Source of the DNA: Flavobacterium sp. LHD-85
GTDB taxonomy: Bacteria; Bacteroidota; Bacteroidia; Flavobacteriales; Flavobacteriaceae
Length of the DNA: 64,000 bases
Reading direction: 5' to 3'
Assembly (NCBI RefSeq): GCF_030929595.1
Contig: NZ_JAVFVR010000016.1
Span: 62,001 to 126,000, forward strand
The translations under genes were made by a program, and so were the position numbers. Of the stretch, positions 18,499-26,610 are shown piece by piece. Position 1 is the stretch's first letter. Each line of letters begins with the position of its first letter. Below the pieces are notes generated by a model, which saw only the letters and a program-made list of their open reading frames with translations, was not told the origin of the DNA and searched no databases.

Positions 18499-18651
18499 AT
18501 GGCAAAGAAAACCGTAGCATCGTTACAAACATCTTCTAAGAGATTATCAAAAGCCATCAAAATGGTAAAATCTCCTAAAACTGGTGCATATACATTCGTA
18601 GAATCTATTATGGCTCCTGAAGAAGTTGATGAATTCTTGAAAAAGAAATAA
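18499..18651 (+). CDS. DUF4295 small protein
   Basis: This 50-residue basic protein reads AKKTVASLQTSSKRLSKAIK, then MVKSPKTGAYTFVESIM and a C-terminus ending FLKKK. It is conserved in Bacteroidota directly after rpmG. The size, charge and location suggest a ribosome-associated role, but its function is not known to me. The start codon lies 73 nt after the rpmG stop, and a strong terminator follows 19 nt after its own stop. Confidence 0.9.
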   Translation: MAKKTVASLQTSSKRLSKAIKMVKSPKTGAYTFVESIMAPEEVDEFLKKK

Positions 18652-18670
18652 TTACAATTACATTATATAG

Positions 18671-18702
18671 AAAAGCTACTTTCATTCGGAAGTAGCTTTT
18701 TT
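18671..18702 (+). terminator. Terminator after DUF4295
   Basis: AAAAGCTACTT pairs with AAGTAGCTTTT around a TCATTCGG loop, followed by T residues. It ends the rpmB-rpmG-DUF4295 transcript. Confidence 0.85.
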
Positions 18703-18838
18703 ATTACCTATATTTGTCTAAAAATTTAAAGAATCGTAACAATTGATTGTTTTTTGAAAAACAATTGCACTTTCTTTAAAGATTTGGATTTCTTGTCTGA
18801 AAAGCGAGAAATCTAGTAAATCTAATAATCTACAAAAA

Positions 18839-19792
18839 ATGAGTTTTTTTAAAAAATTATTCTCTAGCGAAAAAAAAGAGACTTTAGACAAAGGTCTTGA
18901 AAAAACAAAAACTACTTTTTTCTCGAAGTTAAGCAAAGCCGTTGCAGGAAAATCTAAAGTTGATGATGATGTTTTAGATAATTTGGAAGAAGTACTTGTT
19001 GCTTCTGACGTTGGAGTAAATACTACATTAAAAATCATTGAAAGAATTGAGAAACGTGTTGCTGAAGATAAATATCTAGGGACAGAAGAGTTGAATCAGA
19101 TTCTGCGTGATGAAATTGGTGCTTTGTTGTCTGAAACTAATACAGGTGAAGCAACCGAATTTGAAATTCCGAAAGATAAAAAGCCTTATGTTTTAATGGT
19201 TGTTGGAGTAAATGGAGTGGGCAAAACAACAACGATCGGTAAATTGGCTTATCAGTTTAAAAAAGCGGGTCATAATGTGGTTTTAGGTGCTGCAGATACT
19301 TTTCGTGCTGCTGCAATTGATCAATTGCAAGTTTGGGCAGATCGTGTAAATGTGCCGATTGTAAGACAGCAAATGGGAAGTGATCCTGCTTCTGTAGCTT
19401 TTGACACTTTGCAATCTGCTGTGGCTCAAAATGCAGATGTTGTTATTATTGACACTGCTGGTCGTCTTCATAATAAAGTAAACTTGATGAATGAGCTGAC
19501 AAAAGTAAAACGTGTAATGCAGAAAGTGGTTGCCGATGCGCCTCACGATGTGCTTTTAGTTTTGGATGGTTCAACAGGACAGAATGCTTTTGAACAGGCA
19601 AAACAATTTACAGCTGCAACAGAGGTAACTTCATTAGCAGTTACTAAATTGGACGGAACAGCAAAAGGTGGAGTTGTAATTGGTATTTCTGATCAATTTC
19701 AAATTCCAGTTAAATATATTGGTGTCGGCGAGGGAATTGAAGATTTGCAAGTCTTTAATAAGTATGAATTCGTTGATAGTTTCTTTAAATAA
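18839..19792 (+). CDS. ftsY: Signal recognition particle receptor FtsY
   Basis: This 317-residue SRP GTPase docks SRP-ribosome complexes at the inner membrane. A short N-terminal region leads into the NG domain. The P-loop is GVNGVGKTTTIGKLA, followed by AADTFRAAAIDQL, VIIDTAGRLHN, VTKLDGTAKGG and GVGEGIEDLQVF. The long acidic A domain of E. coli FtsY is missing, which is normal outside Enterobacteria. A 6-nt gap separates it from a small membrane-protein gene. Confidence 0.96.
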   Translation: MSFFKKLFSSEKKETLDKGLEKTKTTFFSKLSKAVAGKSKVDDDVLDNLEEVLVASDVGVNTTLKIIERIEKRVAEDKYLGTEELNQILRDEIGALLSETNTGEATEFEIPKDKKPYVLMVVGVNGVGKTTTIGKLAYQFKKAGHNVVLGAADTFRAAAIDQLQVWADRVNVPIVRQQMGSDPASVAFDTLQSAVAQNADVVIIDTAGRLHNKVNLMNELTKVKRVMQKVVADAPHDVLLVLDGSTGQNAFEQAKQFTAATEVTSLAVTKLDGTAKGGVVIGISDQFQIPVKYIGVGEGIEDLQVFNKYEFVDSFFK

Positions 19793-19798
19793 TTTATA

Positions 19799-19969
19799 AT
19801 GAAAAATATATCAGCTTTAACCTTTTATTTTGCTAGTGTATTATCTTTTGTTCTGGCAAATGTTTTAAAGGATAAAAATCTTTCAGTATATTATATTTTG
19901 CTGGTTTTAGGAATTGTTTTATTCTTTTTAGGAGTTCTTAAGAAAAGAAAAACCAATAAAAATAATTGA
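19799..19969 (+). CDS. Small two-helix membrane protein
   Basis: This 56-residue protein has two hydrophobic helices, LTFYFASVLSFVLANVL and YYILLVLGIVLFFLGVL, joined by a short charged loop (KDKNLS). A basic tail (KKRKTNKNN) closes it. It starts 6 nt after ftsY and probably shares its transcript. I do not recognise a family. The clean membrane topology and tight spacing support a real gene. Confidence 0.65.
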   Translation: MKNISALTFYFASVLSFVLANVLKDKNLSVYYILLVLGIVLFFLGVLKKRKTNKNN

Positions 19970-19989
19970 TATAGTTTTCTTTGACTAAT

Positions 19990-20589
19990 ATGAAATACAG
20001 TATTTTCATTTTTATTTTTTGTTTATGCTGTTGTGTAAACAAACAACAGAATGAAAATACTGAAAAAAATCAAACAGTTATAGTGATACAGCCTTTGGGT
20101 GATTTTGAACTTAATCAATCTCAAAAAGTTTTAGCTGAAATAAAAACAATTAGCCCAAATGTTGTTTTAAGACAAAATATAGACTTTCCTAGAAATTCTT
20201 TTTACAAGCCTCGCAATAGATATCGTGCTGACAGTATTATTAAAAATCTTAAAAATAATATTGGCAATGATTCCGTGATTGTTGGGTTGTCGCATTTTGA
20301 TATTAGCACAACAAAAAACGATATTAAAGATTGGGGTGTAATGGGTTTGGGTTACATGCCAGGAACGGCTTGTGTTGTTTCGGATTTTAGATTGTCTAAA
20401 AAACACAGAAATAACCAGTTTTATAAACTAATTCTGCATGAATTAGGTCATACAGCGGGTTTGCCACACTGCAAAATTAAGACGTGTTTAATGCGTGATG
20501 CTAAAGGCGGAAACCCACTGAATGAAGAAAAAGACTTTTGTAAAAACTGTAAAAGGTTTTTAAAAAATAAGGGATGGCAATTGATTTAA
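19990..20589 (+). CDS. Archaemetzincin-like zinc protease lipoprotein
   Basis: This 199-residue protein has a Cys-rich lipoprotein-type signal (MKYSIFIFIFCLCCCVNKQQ) and a metzincin active site near the C-terminus. HELGHTAGLPHC supplies three zinc-binding His and the catalytic Glu. The following KIKTCLM and CKNC complete the pattern HExxHxxGx3Cx4CxM...CxxC of archaemetzincins (peptidase family M54). The gap before CxxC is 15 residues rather than the usual 17. Archaemetzincins are normally cytosolic, so a lipid-anchored envelope form is unusual. The ATG at 19990 is used; an in-frame TTG lies 9 nt upstream. Confidence 0.8.
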   Translation: MKYSIFIFIFCLCCCVNKQQNENTEKNQTVIVIQPLGDFELNQSQKVLAEIKTISPNVVLRQNIDFPRNSFYKPRNRYRADSIIKNLKNNIGNDSVIVGLSHFDISTTKNDIKDWGVMGLGYMPGTACVVSDFRLSKKHRNNQFYKLILHELGHTAGLPHCKIKTCLMRDAKGGNPLNEEKDFCKNCKRFLKNKGWQLI

Positions 20590-20604
20590 AGTGAAATTCT
20601 TCGC

Positions 20605-20770
20605 TTATTGATATATAGTATTAATTTTTTCCCATAATGGTTTATCAAAATCAGATAGGACGAGATTTGCATTATCGGTAGTATCTTCCATTCTTCATTT
20701 GGAATTATATCGTTTTTCCATTTTTCTTTATTAGCATTATTAATCCGCTTGCTTTTGCTACAATATTCTA
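20605..20770 (-). pseudogene. C-terminal remnant of an unknown gene, frameshifted
   Basis: On the minus strand an open segment reads ...YCSKSKRINNANKEKWKND followed by IIPNEEW. A one-base shift near 20690 then leads into EDTTDNANLVLSDFDKPLWE and a stop at 20605-20607. The two pieces have protein-like composition and join naturally. No start or N-terminal part remains. Family not recognised. Confidence 0.4.
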
Positions 20771-20945
20771 AAGTTTTACATATACATTAAGATGTCAGGA
20801 TGGTAAAAACAATTTCGTTAATGTTTTTGCTTTGGGGTTTAGCTGAGAATTTGCAAAATTGTTTAATGTGTTTTTCGATTTTTTATTTCTTTTGATAATT
20901 ATAAGGTTATCTTTGTAGTTCGATAAAATTTCTTTTGAAAACGGG

Positions 20946-21028
20946 AGCCCTAGCCCTGATGGGAGCGGCATCCTTTTGTGTCCGCCACGGCGGACACAAA
21001 AGATATAGCGGACAGCAGGATCAGCTCC
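20946..21028 (-). repeat. Structured intergenic repeat with 14-bp hairpin, copy 1
   Basis: Read on the minus strand it runs GGAGCTGATCCTGCTGTCCG through a perfect stem (CTTTTGTGTCCGCC, 20973-20986, with GGCGGACACAAAAG, 20989-21002) to CAGGGCTAGGGCT. The copy at 54957-55048 has the same flanks but a different, still complementary, stem tip. Confidence 0.75.
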
Positions 21029-21081
21029 TAATTCTTCGACTTCATTCTAAAAAAAAAGAATAATTTTTAATATTTTTATTT

Positions 21082-21522
21082 ATGAAAAATACTTTCATAG
21101 TTTTGTTTTGTTCGCTTTTGTTTGTGAGTTGCAAACAAGAATTAAAACCTGCAGATATTGCTAAATTGAATGGCTATTGGGAAATTGAAAAAGTAGTTTT
21201 TGAGAAAGGTGAAGAGAAGGAGTATAAAATGAACGAGACTTTTGATTTTTTTCAAATTAAGAATAATAAAGGTGTTCGAACGAAAGTGATGCCACAGTTT
21301 GATGGGACTTTTTTAACAACAGATACTTTTGAAAATGTTTCGGTTCGTTTTGCCGGAGAGCAGGTTTTCTTGGATTATAAAACAAAGTATGCAAAATGGA
21401 GTGAAGAAATTATTTCGCTTTCAGATGACAAATTAGTGGTTAAGAACCCGCAAAAGATAGAGTATCATTATAAAAAAGCTGGACCAGTAAATTTATTAAA
21501 CGATGGCGAAAAGACTAAATAA
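21082..21522 (+). CDS. Small lipoprotein of unknown function
   Basis: This 146-residue protein has a lipoprotein signal (FIVLFCSLLFVSCKQE). The body has LNGYWEIEKVVFEKGEEKEY and alternating strands, suggesting a lipocalin-like beta fold seen in many small Bacteroidota lipoproteins. It overlaps the DUF721 gene by 20 nt, so the two are probably translated from one mRNA. Function unknown. Confidence 0.8.
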   Translation: MKNTFIVLFCSLLFVSCKQELKPADIAKLNGYWEIEKVVFEKGEEKEYKMNETFDFFQIKNNKGVRTKVMPQFDGTFLTTDTFENVSVRFAGEQVFLDYKTKYAKWSEEIISLSDDKLVVKNPQKIEYHYKKAGPVNLLNDGEKTK

Positions 21523-21799
21523 CGAAAGTACTATTAGTGCTGTACTACAGCAGATTATTCAAGTGAATAAATTGCAGCCAGGCATGGATCAGATTGATGT
21601 TCGTGACGCTTGGAAAAATCTCATGGGAAGCGGTGTGAATACTTATACTCGAAATGTTGTACTGAAAGGCAGTACACTTTATGTGGAATTAGGGTCTTCT
21701 GTTTTACGTGAAGAGTTGACTCACGGAAAGTATAAAATCGTAAAAATGATCAATGAAGAATTGGGCCGCGAAGTGGTGAAAGACGTGATTTTGCGGTAG
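21503..21799 (+). CDS. DUF721 (DciA-like) protein
   Basis: This 98-residue protein has the DUF721 pattern: AVLQQIIQVNKLQPGMDQ, VRDAWKNLMGSGVNTYTRNV and VELGSSVLREELTHGKYKIV. Some DUF721 members (DciA) help load the replicative helicase DnaB; whether this short form does so is an inference. It starts inside the preceding lipoprotein gene and is followed by a terminator. Confidence 0.85.
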   Translation: MAKRLNNESTISAVLQQIIQVNKLQPGMDQIDVRDAWKNLMGSGVNTYTRNVVLKGSTLYVELGSSVLREELTHGKYKIVKMINEELGREVVKDVILR

Positions 21800-21832
21800 T
21801 TTTTTTTAGTAAGATAAATTTTAAAATTAATT

Positions 21833-21862
21833 AACACTTCTATTGTGAGGTGTTTTTTTTTA
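21833..21862 (+). terminator. Terminator after DUF721
   Basis: AACACTTC (21833-21840) pairs with GAGGTGTT (21847-21854) with one G-U pair, followed by eight T. Confidence 0.75.
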
Positions 21863-21930
21863 CGATACATTTGGGCAGTTATTTCTTTAAAATAGCGTCT
21901 TTTTTATAAACCCAAAACAATAAAAAATCA

Positions 21931-22650
21931 ATGAAAAAAATTTTACTAATTTTAACTGTATTATTTACGTTAACTGGTTATTCACAAAAGAAAAAAGTTG
22001 CTGTTGTTGCTTTTTATACTGACAAAACAATTGATCTTTCAGAGCTTGGTTTAAGTGCTGTTGCGGCAGTAACAGATTTAGGAAACAATCCAAATTTTAA
22101 CCTACAACCAATTTTGGAAAAGTATCACAATGCTTTTTTTAATGATTATTCTAAAAAGTTTCCATTCGATTTACTTCCTGAAACAGATGTAACTCAAAAA
22201 CAAGAGTATATTGACTATATTCCTCATTTTGATAGAGAGGGAGAAAAAGGAAAATATATTATCAATTACCCTGGATATAAATATATCTATGAGGGAACAA
22301 ACGGTTCGGCAAATGAGGTAGCGACAGCTACTATGTTTAAAGATAATGCAGATGGTGTCTTGTTTACAGAGATTCACTTTGCTGTGGTAAAAGGGTTTGC
22401 AGTTGGCGGAACTGGTACTGTTAAAATGAGAGCTTATGCAAGAATTGCTTTGTATGATAAAAATGGAAAAAAAGTTTTTGCTTTTAATGAAGGAGCAAAT
22501 TCAAAGAAAACTGGAACAATAGTAGGAGGAATTCCTGTTTTATCTTTTGATAAAGTATTGCCAATGTGCGAAAGCGCATTAGACGAACTTTTAAAAGATT
22601 TGGATGGAAGAGTTGAGAAAATGGTAAAGAAGACTTCTGAAAGTCTTTAA
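21931..22650 (+). CDS. Secreted protein of unknown function
   Basis: This 239-residue protein begins with a signal peptide (KILLILTVLFTLTGYSQ) and is probably periplasmic. The mature part has KVAVVAFYTDKTIDLSELGL, a Tyr-rich middle, and a conserved-looking VVKGFAVGGTGTVKMRAYAR and IALYDKNGKKVFAFNEGANS. This strand pattern resembles small secreted proteins found in Flavobacteriia, but I do not recognise a named family. It is monocistronic, ending in a terminator shared with the convergent ndk gene. Confidence 0.75.
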   Translation: MKKILLILTVLFTLTGYSQKKKVAVVAFYTDKTIDLSELGLSAVAAVTDLGNNPNFNLQPILEKYHNAFFNDYSKKFPFDLLPETDVTQKQEYIDYIPHFDREGEKGKYIINYPGYKYIYEGTNGSANEVATATMFKDNADGVLFTEIHFAVVKGFAVGGTGTVKMRAYARIALYDKNGKKVFAFNEGANSKKTGTIVGGIPVLSFDKVLPMCESALDELLKDLDGRVEKMVKKTSESL

Positions 22651-22670
22651 TGATTATAAGTAAATAAAAA

Positions 22671-22700
22671 AACCGCTTCAGTTATGAAGCGGTTTTTTTT
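22671..22700. terminator. Bidirectional terminator between a secreted-protein gene and ndk
   Basis: AACCGCTTCA pairs with TGAAGCGGTT. It has A residues on the left and T residues on the right, so it can serve both converging transcripts. Confidence 0.85.
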
Positions 22701-22715
22701 ATGATTTAAGAAGTC

Positions 22716-23135
22716 TTAGAATTGCTCTCTTCCTGCAAAGTGGAATGCACTTTCGATAGCAGCGTTTTCGTTGCTGTCAGATCCGTGAACTGCATTTTCT
22801 CCGATAGAAGTAGCGTATGCTTTACGAATAGTTCCTTCAGCAGCTTCTGCTGGGTTTGTAGCACCGATTAAAGTTCTGAAATCTTCTACTGCGTTGTCTT
22901 TTTCTAAAATAGCAGCAACAATTGGTCCACGAGACATAAATTCAACTAATTCTCCGTAGAAAGGTCTTTCTGCGTGAACTGCGTAAAATGCTTTTGCATC
23001 TGCTACAGTTAATTGAGTTAATTTTAATGAAACGATTTTGAAACCACCATTAGTAATCATTGCTAAGATATTCCCGATGTGTCCGTTTGCAACAGCATCT
23101 GGTTTAATCATTGTAAAAGTTCTATTTGTTGCCAT
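22716..23135 (-). CDS. ndk: Nucleoside diphosphate kinase
   Basis: This 139-residue enzyme transfers the gamma phosphate of ATP to other nucleoside diphosphates. Marks are [16 protein letters not shown] at the start, [19 protein letters not shown], and the active-site histidine in [12 protein letters not shown]. The frame continues upstream to 23273, but the extra 46 residues are unlike any NDK. A -7 motif TACTTTTG (minus strand, 23166-23159) lies only 24 nt before ATG 23135, which fixes the shorter start. Confidence 0.97.
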   Translation of the reverse strand: MATNRTFTMIKPDAVANGHIGNILAMITNGGFKIVSLKLTQLTVADAKAFYAVHAERPFYGELVEFMSRGPIVAAILEKDNAVEDFRTLIGATNPAEAAEGTIRKAYATSIGENAVHGSDSNENAAIESAFHFAGREQF

Positions 23136-23158
23136 TTTATATTTTATTAAATTTTGTG

Positions 23159-23166
23159 CAAAAGTA
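23159..23166 (-). promoter_or_regulatory. ndk -7 element TACTTTTG
   Basis: This is an exact match to TAnnTTTG on the minus strand, 24 nt upstream of the ndk ATG. No clear -33 TTTG at the usual distance. Confidence 0.6.
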
Positions 23167-23249
23167 TACTTTTTTTGTGAATTGATTTTAATAAAATCAT
23201 AATTAAAACGCTTTAGAATGATGTTTTGATTAGAACAAGTTTTTTGAAA

Positions 23250-23348
23250 ACCATAAAAGTGATATAAGTTCATTTAAATAGCGATGCGGAGAATATTTAT
23301 TGTAAATTTTGCATTACTTCTAAAATGAACTTATATCACTTATATGGT
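23250..23348. repeat. 26-bp inverted repeat element, copy 1
   Basis: Arms at 23250-23275 and 23323-23348 are complementary at 25 of 26 positions around a 47-nt loop. The left arm starts ACCATAAAAGTGATATAAG. A closely related, perfect element lies at 53579-53642. Both lie between two minus-strand genes. Confidence 0.8.
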
Positions 23349-23357
23349 GAAACAATT

Positions 23358-24629
23358 TTATACCTTGAATATTAATTTGTTTCTATAGAAAATCCATAAA
23401 ATAAAAGTCCAGATTGTTACATAGGTTAATGCGCCTGCTAAAGAAGCACTCATTGGATTGCTGAAAAATGGCGCGATTCCAAAACGGTATAAATATTCTA
23501 AAAGGTTAATTTGTTCGCCAGCAAGTAATGGATGTTTAAAACGAATCATTACCAGAGCTTGTGGAATAATTTGCGAAGCAAAGAAAACAATCATGGGATT
23601 TACTCCCCATATGACAAATAATTTAAAGCCTTTTTTGTATTCTTTGATGTCAATGATGTAATATAAAATGGTTAAACATACTGTTGCTAATCCTGTAGTA
23701 TATATTACATAACTGCTTGTCCAAATTGATTTGTTTATAGGGAAAACTAAATCCCACATTAATCCAAAAAAGATAAGTGATGTGCCAATCATGCCCATTC
23801 TTTGAGCTTTCTGGATTTTAGTTAAACTAAGAAGTAGAATTTGGCCGATAAATAAACCAATAATTCCGTTTACAATTGACGGAAGCGTACTCAAGATTCC
23901 TTCAGGATCCCAAGTATTGGTTTCATGATACATATGTCCTTTTAGGAAGACGCTGTCCACCCAAGCGGCTAAATTGGTTCCTTTCTCTAAACTAGCTTCT
24001 CCAAATCCTGGAACCGGAATTAAAGTCATAACAGCCCAATAGCCTAAAAGTAAAACGATTCCCGTAATAAGCTGTGTTTTTCGTGATGTTTTTAAATATA
24101 AAAGCGAAACTACAAAATAGACCACTGCAATACGCTGCAGTACTCCAGGAAGTCTCACATCTGCATAATTTTCAAAACCTCCATAAGCTAGAATGAGATA
24201 TATGGCTAATATGCTAAAGGCAAAAATGTTTTTTAGTCTGTTGCTAAAATTTCCCATTAAAGCATAACCAACAGCAAAAGTAATAACCAATCGGCCGATC
24301 AGAAGTGGAATTCCGTCTAAACCAAATAACTGAATTTTGCCAAAGAAATTAAAGAAAATCCCCAAACAGAACATTCTTAAAGAACGAATCAGGATTTTGT
24401 TGAATGTTGTTTCGTCGTATTTTTTGTCGGGCATTGCAAGCGGAACTGCAACTCCCATTATAAATATGAAAAAAGGAAATACAAGATCTGTTGGTGTACA
24501 GCCATTCCATTGTGCGTGCAAAAGCGGAGGGTAAACATTTCCCCAATCACCAGGATTGTTTACAATTGTCATCAATAGAATAGTCAGTCCGCGAAAGACA
24601 TCAAGCGAAATTAGGCGTTCTCTTACCAT
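23358..24629 (-). CDS. DUF5009/HGSNAT-type acyltransferase-like membrane protein
   Basis: This 423-residue protein has about eleven membrane segments. The N-terminal signature is ERLISLDVFRGLTILLMTIV, then GCTPTDLVFPFFIFIMGVA. This fits the heparan-alpha-glucosaminide N-acetyltransferase/NagX group. Possible histidines for acetyl transfer lie in the early loops (PPLLHAQWNG). A distant paralog lies at 9284-10474. In other bacteria such genes sit in polysaccharide utilisation loci and may act on amino sugars; no such neighbour exists here. Substrate unknown. Confidence 0.82.
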   Translation of the reverse strand: MVRERLISLDVFRGLTILLMTIVNNPGDWGNVYPPLLHAQWNGCTPTDLVFPFFIFIMGVAVPLAMPDKKYDETTFNKILIRSLRMFCLGIFFNFFGKIQLFGLDGIPLLIGRLVITFAVGYALMGNFSNRLKNIFAFSILAIYLILAYGGFENYADVRLPGVLQRIAVVYFVVSLLYLKTSRKTQLITGIVLLLGYWAVMTLIPVPGFGEASLEKGTNLAAWVDSVFLKGHMYHETNTWDPEGILSTLPSIVNGIIGLFIGQILLLSLTKIQKAQRMGMIGTSLIFFGLMWDLVFPINKSIWTSSYVIYTTGLATVCLTILYYIIDIKEYKKGFKLFVIWGVNPMIVFFASQIIPQALVMIRFKHPLLAGEQINLLEYLYRFGIAPFFSNPMSASLAGALTYVTIWTFILWIFYRNKLIFKV

Positions 24630-24753
24630 TAGGTTAGTTCGTTAATAGGTTATAAAATATAATTCTATTTGGTTTGAGAGAGCAATAATTTAGGAAATGT
24701 GCTGGTTATTTGTTCCGAAATTAACGCTTTTGAATTTCTAAAGATAATTATTT

Positions 24754-26343
24754 TTAGATGATTATGATGTCAAAATTATGTTCTAAAGGCTTTAATTTTT
24801 GAATTAAAAGCGGAATCAATTGTTCTCCTTTTTCTAAATAAAATTCAGAAAAATTAGCTTGGCGTTCTTGAAGGCTATTGTTCGGAAATAATTCACATTG
24901 TAAATCGGTAACACGTTCCAATTGATCGGCCAGTTTTCTTTTTTGCGCTTTTAATAAACGCTTTTCTAGATTTTCTAAACCTTTCTTTTGTTTTACTTCT
25001 TGTGCTTTTACAGCTCCAGAGAAAGATTTATCTGTTTTTTCGGCCAATTCAAAAAGGTAGGCAAACTGCTTTTCAAGTGCTTCCTTTTGAGGAGTTAAAT
25101 CTATTGGAAATGGAGAAAGTTTATGAGTGATCTCATTAATTAAATTCTCTGATTTGCTGAATAAATCTTTCCATGATAAATTTAAATTATCAGCTTTTTT
25201 AACTTGTTTTTCGGTTGCCAGAAGAACAGAATTTCGGACTAATACTATTGGGAAAGTGATATTTACAGCATCAAAGAAAGCTTTCAGTTCTAACCAATAA
25301 GCGATTTCTCCGCCTCCGCCAATGTAGCAAAGATTAGGTAGAATAATTTCTTGATATAATGGACGCATAATTACGTTTGGACTGAATTTTTCTGGATTAC
25401 TTTCCAGTAATTTTAGAATTTCTTCTTTAGAAAATGAAATTTTGGTATTGTTAACCCAATATTTGCCATTTTCAAAAATGATTCTTTCGCGCAGTTTATC
25501 TTCAATATAAAATAAATTGATTTCGCGCGGATTTACCTGAACGGTATATGCGGCGAGCTCTTCAATTGATTTTTGAACTTCTTTAAACGAAGTCTGATTT
25601 TCTAATTCTTCTTTTGCATACGGAATAAAAGCACGTTTCAAATCGGCATCATCTGCATCTATAATTACTAAGCCATAGCTAGCGAAAAGTGTATTTGCTA
25701 AATAGCGGGTTGCATCTGCTAAATTTTCATGTTTTAAGTAAGCATCTTCAAAAAGCTTTTTCAGTGCATTTGCATTTGTGCTTGAGCCTAATTCCTGAGA
25801 ATAAATTTCAAATAAATCTTCCAAACCATCAGTCGAAAGTCTTCCGACTGGACCAGTGCTTTCGGCATTCCAGCGGATCTTTTTTCCTTTAAAATTAAAA
25901 TAATTAATTTCTTCAAAATCGTGATCTTCTGTCGCCATCCAGTAAACTGGGACAAAATTGGAGGAAGGATATTTCGATTTTAATTCTTTGGTTAAATTAA
26001 TTGTTGAAATGATTTTATATAAAAAATATAATGGTCCGCTAAATAAATTCAGTTGGTGACCAGTGGTAATAGTAAAAGTATTTTCGAGTGCTAAAAGCGA
26101 AATATTCTGTCTTGTTAAATCTGAAATTTCAATGTTTTGATATTGCTTTTGCAATGTGTCAACCAATACAGCTCGGTTGTTGTTGTCAAAATTTGCTGAT
26201 TTTTCGGCAATTTGTTTTTCGAAATTTTCTAAGACTGGAAAATTATTGTACAGCGGTTTTAATTCTGGTTTTTGATCTAAATAATCCTGCATTAGTTTAG
26301 AGAAATATCCAGAAGATTGAAAGCTGATACAGTCGGTAGGCAT
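24754..26343 (-). CDS. bshC: Putative cysteine ligase BshC, bacillithiol biosynthesis
   Basis: This 529-residue protein is of BshC length and type. It begins MPTDCISFQSSGYFSKLMQD. TITTGHQLNLFSGPLYFLYKIIST forms a nucleotide-binding-like core, followed by YWMATEDHDFEEIN and RMPL-like RPLYQEIILPNLCYIGGGGEIAYW. A coiled coil occupies roughly residues 410-500. It joins cysteine to glucosaminyl-malate in the last step of bacillithiol synthesis. bshA and bshB are not in this window. The gene diverges from an MHS transporter gene across a 267-nt region. Confidence 0.92.
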   Translation of the reverse strand: MPTDCISFQSSGYFSKLMQDYLDQKPELKPLYNNFPVLENFEKQIAEKSANFDNNNRAVLVDTLQKQYQNIEISDLTRQNISLLALENTFTITTGHQLNLFSGPLYFLYKIISTINLTKELKSKYPSSNFVPVYWMATEDHDFEEINYFNFKGKKIRWNAESTGPVGRLSTDGLEDLFEIYSQELGSSTNANALKKLFEDAYLKHENLADATRYLANTLFASYGLVIIDADDADLKRAFIPYAKEELENQTSFKEVQKSIEELAAYTVQVNPREINLFYIEDKLRERIIFENGKYWVNNTKISFSKEEILKLLESNPEKFSPNVIMRPLYQEIILPNLCYIGGGGEIAYWLELKAFFDAVNITFPIVLVRNSVLLATEKQVKKADNLNLSWKDLFSKSENLINEITHKLSPFPIDLTPQKEALEKQFAYLFELAEKTDKSFSGAVKAQEVKQKKGLENLEKRLLKAQKRKLADQLERVTDLQCELFPNNSLQERQANFSEFYLEKGEQLIPLLIQKLKPLEHNFDIIII

Positions 26344-26453
26344 AATTTTAAGTTTATTTTTGATAGCTGTAAATTTAATGAAAATATACAGTTAAAAACG
26401 CTATTAACAATTGCTTAAGATTTGATTTTTTTCTGATGCTTTTAAAAACGTTG

Positions 26454-26478
26454 TAATCAGGATTTTAAAATCTGATTA
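26454..26478. promoter_or_regulatory. Palindrome in the bshC/MFS divergent region
   Basis: TAATCAGGATTTT followed by AAAATCTGATTA is a near-perfect palindrome with one bulged G. Its place between two divergent genes suggests an operator, but a chance hairpin cannot be excluded. Confidence 0.35.
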
Positions 26479-26578
26479 TACGTGATTGTGAAAAATTGAA
26501 AATTTAGATAATTTGTTAAAATTATAAAGTAGTGGCAAAAGTAATTTGTCTAAATATGAGTTTTTAATAATGAAACTC

Positions 26579-26586
26579 TATTTTTG
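26579..26586 (+). promoter_or_regulatory. Putative -7 element TATTTTTG of the MHS transporter gene
   Basis: This is an exact TAnnTTTG match 24 nt before ATG 26611. The nearest TTTG (26545-26548) is 30 nt upstream, longer than usual. Confidence 0.5.
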
Positions 26587-26610
26587 CAAATAAAAAAGAT
26601 ATCAATTTTC

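Larger units (their letters stand above)
20590..21081. other. 492-nt gene-poor region: decayed gene plus structured repeat
   Basis: No intact gene is visible. The left half carries a minus-strand frameshifted coding remnant (listed separately). The right half carries a hairpin repeat (20946-21028) also found at 54957-55048. A short sequence before 21082 may hold the promoter of the following lipoprotein gene, but no clear consensus was found. Confidence 0.6.

Noticed and set aside
20590-21081. Insertion sequence remnant
   Set aside because: No transposase-like residues or terminal inverted repeats; the hairpin element is short and internally symmetrical.
22716-23273. Long 185-residue version of NDK
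   Set aside because: The extra 46 N-terminal residues have no family similarity, and a TACTTTTG promoter element lies just before ATG 23135.
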